Assembly: GCA_013176395.1 (NCBI GenBank)
Contig: JABMLP010000029.1
Span: 1 to 64,000, forward strand
Length of the DNA stretch: 64,000 nt
Direction: 5' to 3'
Source of the DNA: Venturia oleaginea
Taxonomy: Eukaryota; Ascomycota; Dothideomycetes; Venturiales; Venturiaceae
The position numbers and the translations under genes are program-made. Each line of letters opens with the position of its first letter. The first letter of the stretch is position 1. Under the pieces are notes generated by a model that did no database searches, was not told the origin of the DNA, and saw only the letters and a list, made by a program, of their open reading frames with translations. Below, piece by piece: positions 1 through 10,439 of the stretch.

Positions 1-96
1 CCTAACCCCTAACCTAACCCTAACCCTAACCCTAACTAACCCTAACCCTAACCCTAACCCTAACCCTAACCCTAACCCTAACACCCTAACCCTAAC
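1..96. repeat. Telomeric repeat tract (CCCTAA)n
   Basis: The first 96 bases are CCCTAA repeats with a few irregular units (CCCCTAA, CTAA, ACCCTAA). The C-rich strand reads 5' to 3' into the window, as at a left chromosome end. The repeat is the TTAGGG type used by most filamentous ascomycetes. The irregular units could be degenerate inner telomere or read error. Confidence 0.97.
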
Positions 97-429
97 GGAG
101 CTGGAAGGCACAGGACTATAACAGTAGGTCTTACCTCGATAGGAGGAGGAAGAGGGCGAAAGTGATGCCCCTCAGGGTCCCAAGATCCTTGCCTCGAGGA
201 AATACCACGGACCGGGACCGGACTACGCCCGGACTTGGATGGCAATGGACTGAAATGGATACCGGGGAGCTAGGAGAAGCTGCTTACGCAGTGTTGACCC
301 GGAAACGCTTCGATATATACGAATAGGATGGTAAAGCTCGCGGATATGCCGCGGGCCGCAGCCGGGGTAGCAAACAAACGGTTTTTTGTCCCCGAAAAGA
401 GGGGTTTTTCTTTGTAGATAGAGGATGTT
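97..429. other. Subtelomeric unique sequence, no gene recognised
   Basis: This 333-bp stretch lies between the telomere and the Gypsy-1 target-site duplication. Short ORFs exist, but none resembles a known family. It is the left flank of the Gypsy-1 insertion: GGCAC at 430-434 is repeated at 6012-6016, so before insertion this sequence continued directly into 6017 onward. Confidence 0.6.
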
Positions 430-434
430 GGCAC

Positions 435-611
435 TATTACGGGACGGTAGCTGGAAAGACCGCAGCATACTCGTAGCCAAAGATTGTTTAGATTCAGTTA
501 AGGAGTGAAGGTATCTACAAACAGAGAACCTCAATGAGGTTCTTTCTCTATACTAGGTTCAATCAGGCTTAGGCTCTTAGCCTGTACCAACCATGGGCCA
601 TGCCCATAACA
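435..611 (-). repeat. Gypsy-1 3' LTR
   Basis: This 177-bp LTR differs from the 5' LTR by one inserted base and one substitution. It is bounded on the left by TSD GGCAC (430-434) and on the right by a purine tract on the coding strand. Confidence 0.95.
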
Positions 612-613
612 TT

Positions 614-626
614 ACCCCCCTCCTTA
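614..626 (-). other. Gypsy-1 polypurine tract
   Basis: On the minus strand a purine run (AAGGAGGGGGG followed by TAA) lies directly before the 3' LTR. This is the expected position of the plus-strand primer. Confidence 0.65.
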
Positions 627-3600
627 CCGGGTGTGCAGGACTAAAGAGGGTGTGGTAGGTGGGATAATCAAACAGAAAAACGCCATACATCGCTTCTGCC
701 AGCTTGTAGCAGATTCGAAGGCGCTGGCCACCGCTACTCGGTTTCTTCGGGCCCCTGTTTGAGCTCCTACATCTTCGCCGACACCGTCGCCCTTGCCATA
801 CTCTGCCTCGAAGCGGTCTAAGTCCTCGACTTCTGTGAATAATGAACGTGGCTGCCAATCGGGATCTGCATAGCCTTTCCATTTGATTAATAACTGACGA
901 ACCCAGCCTCGCCCAACCCGTTTCTTCTCTGCGCGAAGTATACGTTCTACTTCAAACTCAGCCTCTGTTTCTTCGGTTTGAGGCACTAATGGTGGCGGCT
1001 GGGTATCATCGGATTCTTGTGAGGGCAGTGTGTCGGTTGCGGCTCGGCGGAGTAGGTCAACGTGGAAACGGTTATGGATACCACTTGGCAGGTCAGCCAG
1101 CTCGTATACCATCGGGGAGATCTGGTTCTCGACAGTGTATTTGGCTTGCGTCCACGACAGTTTCTTTGATAGCTGCGGAGTATTGATATTCCTAAGGTTC
1201 AACCAGACTTTGTCGCCCTTTTTTAACGTTTCGGCAGCTTGACGTGACCTGTTGGCGTCGTTCTCCATCTTCTGCTGGGACCAGGCCATCGCTGCCTGTG
1301 CATATTCTTGTGCCTCTTCTATTCGTTGCACAAAGGTCTCGGCATCGGCTGTTGGTGAGTTACTGGGTGAGATTCGTTGTACTTTCTGGATTGGTTCCGC
1401 ATGGTAGCCGTGGGTTAGATAGAATGGACTCATCCCTGTGACTGAAGAGTCACGATTGTTCAGTGCTAACATAGCCGTAGGTAGTAGCGTTGGCCAGTCT
1501 AGTTGGGAGTATGCGATGAAGGCGCGGAGATAGCGTAGAACTTCCTGGTTCATGCGCTCGGTCGCGCCATCAGTCTGTGGATGAAAGGCTGTAGAGAGTC
1601 TCTGCTCAATCTTTGTAAGTTCGCAAAGCTTCCTCCAAAAACGACCTGTCCAATTGCTGCCTCCGTCCGACGTCAATGCCATGGGAAATCCGTGGTAGCG
1701 ATAGTGGCATTGTAAGAACCTTTTCGCGCACTCTTTGGCGCTCATTGTAGTCATAGCCTCCAACGTAACACTTTTGAGGAGGCGATCTGTGATAACCATG
1801 AGGTATTTTGGGCCGTTTTCCTCTGCGGGCAAATCAGTCATGAAATCGATTGATAGCTCGCTGTGGAAGCGGGCCGGGATTGGAAGTGGTTTCAGAAGAC
1901 CTCGCTTCTTATCACGCCATATTCCTGTTCTCCCACATACGTCGCAATTACGTACAAACTGCCGGACTGTCTTGTATTGTTGGGGCCAAAAGAAACTTCT
2001 GGATAGAATCGCAAGCGTGCTATCTCTCCCTGGGTGTCCAGTAACATGGGAATCGTGAGTTTGTTGGACCAGCGTTGTTCGCAGCGGTTCCCAATCTGGT
2101 ACCCATAGGATCCCTCTTCTCGTGACCGCGCCGTGGTCGTCTACTTCGCATTCGGGTAGCTGTACCGACAACTTGAGCTCTGGAGGAAAGGAACGTTCGC
2201 CAGTAACTATAGCCGTATGAATAGCTTCGTAGGATTGGTCCTCTGCTATTGCGCGATCCCAGAGAAGTTGTAACTCTGGTTTCTCGAAAAGATCTCATCC
2301 TTTTGCAACTGACCGGTTTTGACCGTACCTAGTAGTGGACCGGTGTTGACCGTTTTCGGCAGTCAGCTGGTGTCGACCGTCCAGTCCAGTATTTTGCTGG
2401 GGCTCCCGTATAACGTCCCATGTACTATTGGATGTATTCGGTGTATTGACTGGGCAGATAAGGGCTTGTATTGCGATTGTTTCGGTCGTCCTCTCGGAAA
2501 GAGGAGGAAGCCATTCGTCCTTGATCAACTGGGCCACTCGCCCTTGTAGTCTCTCGTCGTTCTTGTCATGTGGCATATCTTGATGTCTTCTTGATAGTGC
2601 GTCTGGTCTTTGCGCTAGTTTTCCGGCGCGAAATTCCAGCTGGAATTGGTACTCAGATAGAATTAGCGACCATCTTGCTTGTCTCTCTGACAAACGCTGC
2701 GCTGTCATAAAGTAGCGGAGATTCTTGTGATCGGTAAGGACTTTGAAAGGTGCTGCAACACTGCGTAGTTCTCCTCTCCAGTGTTCAATGGACTTGATTA
2801 CTGCCAGTAATTCTTTATCGTGGATCTCGTAGTTACATTCAGCCGCAGTGAGCTTGCGGGAGAAGTATGCTACTGGTCGTAGTTTTCCTTTCATATCCTT
2901 CTGCGACAACGTGCCTCCCAGCGCGTAGCCAGAGCAGTCGCACTCGAGTACCGTATCCAGGTCTGGATTCCAGTGAGCCAGTATTGGGGCGGAGATGAAT
3001 AGCTCCTTCAAGACTTGAAAAGCGTTCTCATGTTCTTTGTTCCAGACAAAAGCGACGGCCTTCCGTGTTAACTTGATTAAGGGGTCGGAGAGCTCTGAGA
3101 AGTTGTCGATGAAGTCTCGATAGAAATTTGCAAAGCCTAGGAAGGAGCGTACGCCTGTGACATTGACTGGAGCCTCCCATTCTTTAATCGCGGCAACTTT
3201 CTCTGGGTCGACTTTGATCCCTTCTCCTGCAGTGATAATGAACCCCAGATATTTGACCTCCTGAACAGCAAACTCGCACTTGCTTAAGTCTAGCCGAAGT
3301 CCAGCAGTCTTGAGCTTGGCAAGAATTTGGTTAACCTTAACCATGTGATCCAGATAGTCGCCGTCGCTCCATATCAAGACATCGTCCATGTAGGCTGAAC
3401 AGCAGATATCTAGGGATTCCCGTAGGACTCCGTTGATGTATCGTTGAAAGCTCGCGGGTGCGCCAGCTAGTCCGAAGGGGGTAACTAGCCATTCGAATAG
3501 TCCAAATCGAGTGCGAAAAGCCGTTTTCCACTCATCGCCGTGCTTGATGCGGAGCCGATGAAATGCCGCTCTGACGTCAAGTTTGGTGTACCAACGCGCT

Positions 3601-4283
3601 GTTGCTAGATTTCGTAGGGTTTCTCGGATTAGTGGCAATGGGTAGCGGTCCGATCGAGTGATTCGATTCAGTGCCCGATAGTCTACACACATCCGAATGC
3701 CTCCACCTGGTTTCCTTACAAATAAGACTGGGGCTGCCGCTGGTGAGTTGCTGGCGCGTATCCAGCCCTTGTCCATATAGTCCGAAAGTGTTTTTCGTAG
3801 GACTAATAGCTCTTCCCTCGACATGCCGTATAATGGGCCCCAAGGAACTTCTGCCTCGCGACCTTGTTCATCTCGTATCAATTCGATAACGTGATCGCGA
3901 CCCTCTTGATGGGGCGCGATCTCTCCGTCTTCGTCGTCGAGAAAGGCATCAGCATGCTCTGCTATTTCTTCTGGTATCTCTTGTCGGATTTCTTCCTCAG
4001 TCTTTCTCTGTTTTCTTTCTGCTAACTTGCTTAGGGCCTTGTTGATATCCGACATCGAGATAGCCAGCACTTGTGTACCATCCGGTCCATCTCTTCTCAA
4101 CCGTCGCTGGGCCCTTCCAACAATAGCTGCAAATACAGATCCTGACACTAGACAAGCCGCCCGCACGTGAGCGAGCCGGTCTCGCGCTTTGGTGTTCTGT
4201 TCTAGCCACCCCTTTTCTCTTACCGTGATGCGCTGGGATCCTTGACCAATAAGCAGCTTTCTCTTAGCTGCTATATATCGCAC
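624..4283 (-). pseudogene. pol: Gypsy-1 Pol (RT-RNase H-integrase-chromodomain) with in-frame TGA
   Basis: One reading frame runs from 4283 to 624, broken only by TGA at 2295-2297. The upstream part (662 codons) has RT with the YMDD box in AYMDDVLIW, then Ty3-type RNase H (ECDCSGYALGG ... TDHKNLRYF). The downstream part has an HHCC zinc finger, the integrase D,D,E residues (SIDFMTDL, TSDGGSNW, GATERMNQE), and a C-terminal chromodomain (EFEVERIL ... WKGYADPDW) that in chromoviruses steers integration to marked chromatin. RT is in the gag frame. The TGA could come from CGA by one transition. The final residues lie in the purine tract and may not be native. Confidence 0.9.
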
Positions 4284-4720
4284 CCAGTTTCTCTGCCCAT
4301 GCCTTGCCTAGGATAATAGGGAAGCTCAATCCTTTCACTATATACCCATAGACTCGCTCTGCTCGACCATCAATGTCGATCGTAGCGTAGGTCATGTGCG
4401 TAATACGGAGGTCTTCTCCGTTCTCGTGGCTCTCTTTAGCCAGTGCCAATTGTTTGGTGTCAATCGGGATGCGCGGTAGACGATGTGTTTGGACACTCTT
4501 CTCGCTGAAAGCAGCATAAGGGAGGCAGCCGTTATCAAAGAAGGATTCGGTGAAAGAAGTTCCGTTGATCAAGGTATCTATCAAGAAGGGTGTACTTTCC
4601 ATCCTATCCTTTGCTGCTTTGATTTCTCTTATGCCTGGTAGCTTTGTAATGTCTTCGCCATGTACATCTACTTCAAACCCTCGTGCGCGACGATGCACAA
4701 GGGTAGCTAGTTTTCCGACT
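4264..4720 (-). CDS. Gypsy-1 protease segment
   Basis: About 150 codons in the -1 frame relative to both gag and RT, so this segment alone is out of phase with its neighbours. It has the retropepsin-like layout: a variant active-site region (FFDNGC where D-T/S-G is usual) and a C-terminal hydrophobic GLSFPIILGKAW stretch resembling the ILG segment of aspartic proteases. It stops at 4264-4266, overlapping the RT frame. The first frame change could be programmed frameshifting. The second, in an ATATATAG-like run at about 4264-4283, looks like a mutation. Calling it a protease relies mainly on position and the ILG segment. Confidence 0.6.
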
Positions 4721-5810
4721 CTGATGAGGCTTCCTGTAGGGAGTCATCGGTATGCTGTGTGATTACCGCAGTGACCTGAGTCTTTGGACGTGTTGCTGGT
4801 CGGAATTCGCATACGTTCGGGTGGTGCTTGGGCTTCTTACAGCGCCCGCATTTGCCCGCTTGTATAAGTGCCAAGAACTCTGTTTGGGATCGCCATTTCG
4901 CTCTAGGTCGTCGGTCCTTCTTCGCATCCTTTCCGAGTGTATCGACCCGAGCTATCAGTGCTGCGATCTGCGCTGAAAGGGCGTTGATGCCAGTCATTTC
5001 GACATCGCCTTCTGCGTCACGACTGACTGTTTGGGGTGATTGTGGCCTCCCTCGAGTCGTTGGCGTCTCCTTATCCGTACTTGGATAGCGGCGTTGGTGG
5101 AATAGAGCCTCTGTCTTCGTCGCGAAGTACTGTACATCTTTTACGTAAGTGTCGTAGTCGTCCCTGGACAATCGCACTGATTTCAAGGTCTGTTGGAGGG
5201 AGTAGTTGAGCGCGTTGTTCATGATAGTGATCTTTGAGGCTCTTTGCGGCGCTAGGGATCCAGCTTGCGATGTCAGTTGTTCGAACTGCTGGCGGAAGTC
5301 TTCGAACGGTTGTCTGCTGCCTTGGCTAATCTTGTTCAGCTCGTCGAGAGCTTTAGCTTCCGCTTCATGATCTAAGAACTTGTCGTCCATATGCTTGATA
5401 AAGGACTCGGGTTCGTAGTTGTCATGTTGCTCTCCATTGCTTAGCCATTGGATGACGCGTTGTTGTTTCTCTGTCGGAAGCCCGTTGAAGATGTTCGCGC
5501 ATATTCCTTGATTGCTTCCAAGCTTCCCATTTTCAACAGTGATTTTTGTCTTGATCTGCCATCTGAACAGCGTGTAGTTGTCTCTTTTCCCGTCCCATTT
5601 AGGCCATGCAATAGCTTTTGCACCGGTGTTCCCATCAACACTGACTGCGGTCAGAGCTGCCACCAATTGTTGTACGGTGTCAGGCGAATTTGCTCGAGCC
5701 ATTGAGAGTTTGTCGATTCCTTGCGTAATGCTCGCGATTGGGTCGTCGTCGGTAGTAGGGGTGTAGGTTGTAGGAGTCGATAGGGTACTGTTGCTACGCA
5801 TCAAGTACAC
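4707..5810 (-). CDS. gag: Gypsy-1 Gag
   Basis: A 367-codon ORF just inside the 5' LTR and primer site. The middle part resembles retrotransposon Gag/capsid helical domains. Near the C-terminus is a CCHC knuckle with exact CX2CX4HX4C spacing (CGRCKKPKHHPNVC), so it would be the capsid/nucleocapsid protein packaging element RNA in cytoplasmic particles. It ends in TAG at 4707-4709. The protease follows in the -1 frame, readable from about 4720, so Gag-Pol would need a -1 frameshift near the GGAAAAC run at the end of gag, or a base has been lost or gained. The start is the first Met after the primer site. Confidence 0.85.
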   Translation of the reverse strand: MYLMRSNSTLSTPTTYTPTTDDDPIASITQGIDKLSMARANSPDTVQQLVAALTAVSVDGNTGAKAIAWPKWDGKRDNYTLFRWQIKTKITVENGKLGSNQGICANIFNGLPTEKQQRVIQWLSNGEQHDNYEPESFIKHMDDKFLDHEAEAKALDELNKISQGSRQPFEDFRQQFEQLTSQAGSLAPQRASKITIMNNALNYSLQQTLKSVRLSRDDYDTYVKDVQYFATKTEALFHQRRYPSTDKETPTTRGRPQSPQTVSRDAEGDVEMTGINALSAQIAALIARVDTLGKDAKKDRRPRAKWRSQTEFLALIQAGKCGRCKKPKHHPNVCEFRPATRPKTQVTAVITQHTDDSLQEASSESEN

Positions 5811-5824
5811 CTAGGTTTGTAAAG

Positions 5825-5835
5825 AACTGAATCTA
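5825..5835 (-). other. Gypsy-1 primer-binding site, self-priming
   Basis: The 11 nt immediately downstream of the 5' LTR read TAGATTCAGTT on the minus strand. They are the exact reverse complement of AACTGAATCTA inside the same LTR (5889-5899). In Tf1-type elements the first 11 nt of the RNA fold back onto such a site to prime minus-strand DNA. This predicts transcription starting at about 5899. No tRNA-like TGG start is present. Confidence 0.8.
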
Positions 5836-6011
5836 TATTACGGGACGGTAGCTGGAAAGACGCAGCATACTCGTAGCCAAAGATTGTTTAGATTCAGTTA
5901 AGGAGTGAAGGTATCTACAAACAGAGAACCTCAATGAGGTTCTTTCTCTATACTAGGTTCAATCAGGCTTAGGCTCTTAGCCTATACCAACCATGGGCCA
6001 TGCCCATAACA
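5836..6011 (-). repeat. Gypsy-1 5' LTR
   Basis: This 176-bp LTR begins TGTTATGGG and ends CCCGTAATA on the minus strand. It is adjacent to the TSD GGCAC at 6012-6016 and to the primer site at 5825-5835. It contains AACTGAATCTA (minus strand, 5899 to 5889), the predicted RNA 5' end under the self-priming model. Confidence 0.95.
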
Positions 6012-6262
6012 GGCACAGGCTTAACCTAGCCCTACATACAACAATAAATCCTGATTATTATTATTATTATCGAGCCGGAGAAAAGACGCTAGTCCCAAAA
6101 GAGGAGGCGCTAATGAGCGCTCCCCCAAACATTTGATCCTAACGGAGGCCCGTTACTTAAGTGTTTCAAGAGTGCATCTGGCTTAGATTAAATTCAACTT
6201 GTTTATAGTCTCGTCTACACATCCTGTCGCCATTCAACCTTCCGTCATTCGCCGTTCACGCT

Positions 6263-8553
6263 TCAAATCCTTGTTAAGATCCTGACCGCCTCAGCTAGAC
6301 TCGTCACCTCCTTGGTCAGTTGTGCCCGGGTCCGCTTCAGTACTGGCGCTTCCCCCGTAATCTCCTCTAGCGCATCGGCAGACAGCTGGCTTACAAACAT
6401 GGGTGAGAATAGCGCTAGTGGACATTCGTCACACTCCAAGAGGTAGTGGATCACTGACTGTCTACAGACACTGTCAACAAAGGTCTTGCGACAAACCTTA
6501 TAGTACGACTTCAGGATGTCGTGCATATCCCGGACAACGTGCTGCTCATTGCTCATCGAGCGAACAGGCTGTGAAGCATGCTCGAGACGAACGACCATAC
6601 CATGGCTACCATTATGGAAAGCGTTCTGTTTGGCGTGGGCGGCGACCTGTTCCTGGCGACTTCAAAAGGTTAGTCAAATATAGAAGATGCTGCCACAATA
6701 CACATATACCTACCTCCGCTGGAGATTGTCATTGAAGTAGTGATTCATAGTCAAAGGAATGTTGCTCTTTTCCACCTTGAGCAGGAATCCGGCGCAAGTG
6801 ATCGCGTTCTGATACCGCCTAGTCAGCTCTTCAGACAGCTTGCCGGCCAATGCATCGCGAACGTTGCGGTCGCCACAAATGGAAACCAGAGCCGAAGTGA
6901 TGAATCGGTGGACTAGGACAATGGCATCGCTCACAAAGCCCATGCTGATGTCCTCCCACTTTGACGACTGCTTCTTCATCACCGTCGCCAAGATCGAAGC
7001 ATTGAAGGTACCCAGCTCGAACCCTTGACTGCCTTTGAAGACCTGAAGGAGCCAGTCCTTGGTCTTACCGTGTAGTGGGTAGGACAGGCTTTCTTGCGGA
7101 TGGAGGATGTCCACGAGTTCTTTGGGGTCGTCTTCTTTCCGAACATCGAAGGTTTCTTCATCAGGATCGTCCTTGAATGCTAGGGGAAAGCCACTATCGT
7201 TGGAGTTGAACGAGTAAGATTCGCCATACTTTGTCATCTCATCCGAGAAGATCTTCATTCGAGACATGACGGCAGGAGCAATGCATAGTTCAGGACTCGT
7301 CTCGAACGCATCATCAGCGCCATAGGTAGCACTTATTGATAGGTACACGAGGCGCTGGATTTTGGTGGCGAGTCCGATGAGATATGACGTCTGCTCAGCC
7401 GAGGTGTTCCGTTCTAATCCTAGCCCACTTAGTTGCTTCCGGCAAGTGGCAAGTCTGCTCCTGATCTCCGCTTGTACCTGGCGTGTGCATTAGCAAGAAG
7501 TATCCGTATATTGCGGGAGCTATGTGCCTACCTTGGGGAACTCTTTCTTGACCAATGAAGACAGTACGTCCTTGATGCGAAGCCTTAGCGAGTCAACGCC
7601 GACTTTTCCCTTCTCGATACTGCTCCACGGTGTAGAAGAGCGGAAGAAGGCCGCCTCTAGACTACCACGATCCACATCCATGTCCTGGAGCTCCTTCTGG
7701 CCGGGATTGCGAATGATATGCCAACCCAACTTCATTGGGCGGGCACGGCCCTCTACCAGATCCACCACACCAGACTCTGCGCCGCGATCAACTAGGTCAG
7801 GTTTAGTGAGCACGCCAAGAGTGCGGTCGCCATGAATATCAGCCTCTGCAGCAAGTTCCAAGATCTCCTGTGTCGCGAGATCGATACTGGCAGGAACGAC
7901 AGCGAGCATGACCGACCGGGGATTGTCCATGTACCCTTTCACCATGTTTCTTACGAGCTGTATGTCCGCCTTGGTAGTCACCCCTTCGGTAGTACTCTTG
8001 AAGATTCCTGGAACATCGATGACACTGAGATGCTCCTGTTCGGGGCCGGAGATTTCCAAACGGAGAACGTCGTTGGAGAATGTTGGCTTCCGGCTCCCGT
8101 CGTCCCTGTTGCTAGACAAGCCCATCTGCTCGTGCGCCTTGTTCTTCGTTAGCCAACAGGAATCAAAAACTCGATGGTGAAACAAACCTCTTGCATGATC
8201 CCCTTGAAGGTGTCGGAATCCAACGACGATATCGTCCTTCCCCAACCCTTCACCTGGTTGCTGTGCTCGGGCGAAGCATGCTGATCAGGGATGATGGAGA
8301 CAACCACCTGCTCCCGTTCGGCTCTACGAAAGATTATCTGCGTAGCGAACCGAGTGCATAGGCCGCTGTCGCGTGGCAGCGGCTTCCTAATTAATCCTTC
8401 GAGCACGCTGCTCTTTCCAGAAGACTGGTCACCGACAACGACGATCTGTGGCAGGGAAACCAGATCCCCGACTCCACAAGCGAAGAGTTTATCAATTTTC
8501 TCCAGCATTAGTGGCTCGGCGAAGCCATGTTGCTCTGGGGTGTGAGAGGACAT
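6263..8553 (-). CDS. Dynamin-like large GTPase (fungal Mx/dynamin family), four exons
   Basis: Exons 8553-8188, 8137-7532, 7477-6714 and 6659-6263 join without frame loss into 710 codons. Introns are 50, 54 and 54 nt, all GT-AG; the first and third have a CTAAC branch site. The G domain has the P-loop GDQSSGKSS, switch motif DVPG (VIDVPGIF) and TKPD (LTKPDLVD). The middle/stalk region and a C-terminal GED-like helical segment follow. Such proteins self-assemble, hydrolyse GTP and remodel membranes; fungal members of this short branch are mostly uncharacterised. Length, motifs and splice sites look intact, so this is probably the only complete host gene in the first 50 kb. About 250 bp separate it from the Gypsy-1 TSD. 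Confidence 0.93.
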
Positions 8554-9654
8554 GACGTTGGGAACTACAACGAAGTCAATGTAGTCGGATCTGGTGAAAA
8601 GAAGAGACCGATGAAAGGCTAGATATACTCTTGATGCAGAGCAGACTTCTTTGACATGCTCATCAAAGACAAAGAGAAGACTCTTGTCGTTGTTTGCATA
8701 TTTTCTGTTGGCTCAGCTACGCAGCAAACACAACTACAAAGCCAACTGAACTACTGAACAAACACATGCAGCCTGTCTTTGCGTCTCTACAAACCGCTCC
8801 TTCGCCTGCCGCCTGGATATGCCCGATTACGACGGCATGTTTGAGGACGATTAGCGGCGGCAGGAGAGGAGAGGCGAGGCTGAGTGGTAGCTGGCGGGGC
8901 GCAGCCGCGCAACCTGTGACAGCGCCTGCGTAAAGTGGCTCCGCAAACAGGGCGCGGTGGAGGTTGAGGGCAAACCGGGGCAGGAGGCGTCGGCCAAACA
9001 GCCAGGCTTTCTCAAGCTCCAGGTGGGGCGCAATGACGCAATGACGCAGCCTGGAGGTGCGCAATCTGCGGCAGCGGCCGCAGAACCAGCCAATGGCTTG
9101 GTGCATGGGCTTGTGGGGTGGGAGATGAAAGATTTGAAGCCCGTGTTGGCGGTGGGTTAGGCTGCAGCCCACTAGTCACGGATCTTCTCCCGCCAAGTCG
9201 TGCTATTATGCTTCAAACTTCTTCACATAGCGTCGACTTCTGGTACAACGCTTGAACGTCTATGGAATCTTGGACAAGCTCAGACCTCGATATTTTAAAT
9301 GGACCAGAGAATGCACGAAGACACCCTGACATTACTCAAACAATCGTTTTGCAGGATAACGTGTGAAAGAATCATCAGAATCATCAAAATCATCAAAATC
9401 ATCAAAATCATCAAAATCATCAAAATCATCAAAATCATCAAAATCATCAAAATCATCAAAATCATCAAAATCATCAAAATAGAGCAAGGCCGAGATTTGA
9501 GGAATACAAATGCTTGGTTACATCCAATGAGATCTCCGGCAGACGATGGTAGAGCAAACAGAAATTGTGGGGAGCTTGGGATGAGTTTGGGATAGATTTC
9601 GTTATCGAGGTGTTTTGTTGGTCTTCTGGTTGAGATAGTCGGTTAGACTCAAAG
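8554..9654. other. Intergenic region upstream of the dynamin gene
   Basis: These 1.1 kb contain no supported gene. The ORFs in them are short and family-less. The dynamin promoter should lie at the left end, and a 9-bp minisatellite sits at 9370-9480. The right edge is the insertion point of the DIRS-type element. Confidence 0.6.
9370..9480. repeat. 9-bp minisatellite (ATCATCAAA)n
   Basis: About 12 nearly perfect copies of a 9-bp unit. Both strands stay open across it because the unit is a multiple of three (Ile-Ile-Lys one way, Met-Ile-Leu the other). These ORFs are repeat artefacts. Confidence 0.9.
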
Positions 9655-9889
9655 TCTATCTCCATCTCGCCACGCCTTCGGATCACGGTCATCTGGCACG
9701 TTTTATCTGTTGATTGGCCGGCGCAGGCCAGGGCACGTGAATTTTCATTGTGAGCGAGCAAGCCATTGAGCCCTGAGCCATACAGGCTTCCTCAGCCACA
9801 CGGGGCTTCAGCCACGGGGTAGGTCTCAGGATGGCATGCCCACGGCTCAATTGCTTCTCGATTGAAGGCAAATGAGGTGCCCTACTGCC
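9655..9889 (-). repeat. DIRS element split repeat B2 (downstream terminus)
   Basis: This second 235-bp B copy forms the downstream end of the element. The left neighbour (up to 9654) is unrelated sequence. Confidence 0.88.
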
Positions 9890-9930
9890 TGCACGTATAA
9901 GACGTTGACTACAGGGTGTAGGCGGGTGGG

Positions 9931-10047
9931 AATCTAGATACAAGACGAGCCTCAGAGGGCTCAGAAGTCGTGCGATATGCGAGATCGCCATGTTGTTGTT
10001 GTCGCTTGGTCGGACGAGGCCCTTGCTCCACCAGATAGACACTAGCA
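9931..10047 (-). repeat. DIRS element split repeat A2
   Basis: This is the second 117-bp copy of A1. It directly abuts B1 at 10047/10048, the arrangement expected for a circular-junction template used to rebuild element ends. Confidence 0.88.
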
Positions 10048-10282
10048 TCTATCTCCATCTCGCCACGCCTTCGGATCACGGTCATCTGGCACGTTTTATC
10101 TGTTGATTGGCCGGCGCAGGCCAGGGCACGTGAATTTTCATTGTGAGCGAGCAAGCCATTGAGCCCTGAGCCATACAGGCTTCCTCAGCCACACGGGGCT
10201 TCAGCCACGGGGTAGGTCTCAGGATGGCATGCCCACGGCTCAATTGCTTCTCGATTGAAGGCAAATGAGGTGCCCTACTGCC
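10048..10282 (-). repeat. DIRS element split repeat B1
   Basis: This 235-bp direct repeat lies downstream of the recombinase gene. It matches B2 at 9655-9889 with a constant 393-bp offset and no difference noticed. Confidence 0.88.
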
Positions 10283-10439
10283 CAGAAGCGAAGCGCCTGC
10301 GGCCCAGACAAACAAGAAGGAAACGAGGTGGGATAGGAGGCGAGTCTGTACGACATACTCGGTCCAGGGTAGAGGCGAGAAACACAGCGGTGTAGCGAAG
10401 CAGAGTATAGCTTTTGGCGATCGGGTGAACACAACGGTG

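Larger units (their letters stand above)
435..6011 (-). mobile_element. Gypsy-1: full-length Ty3/Gypsy chromovirus, self-priming type
   Basis: This is a complete minus-strand LTR retrotransposon of 5,577 bp. It has LTRs of 176 and 177 bp, a 5-bp TSD (GGCAC at 430-434 and 6012-6016), gag, a protease segment, and pol with RT, RNase H, integrase and a chromodomain. The LTRs differ by one indel and one substitution, which points to a recent insertion. Pol carries an in-frame TGA, and the protease-RT join is out of frame, so this copy is unlikely to be autonomous. A related solo LTR lies at 30864-31039. The primer site is self-complementary rather than tRNA-like, as in Tf1/sushi elements. Confidence 0.95.

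Noticed and set aside
8717..9172. 151-codon minus ORF upstream of the dynamin gene
   Set aside because: No family resemblance, and overlapping ORFs of similar length occur on the other strand. Likely chance in GC-rich DNA.
9295..9595. ORFs with Ile-Ile-Lys or Met-Ile-Leu repeats
   Set aside because: They result only from the 9-bp minisatellite, whose unit length keeps any frame open.
9689..10432. Two ~117-residue minus ORFs sharing a C-terminus
   Set aside because: They run through the A2, B1 and B2 repeats of the DIRS element. Sequence identity reflects repeat structure, not a protein family.
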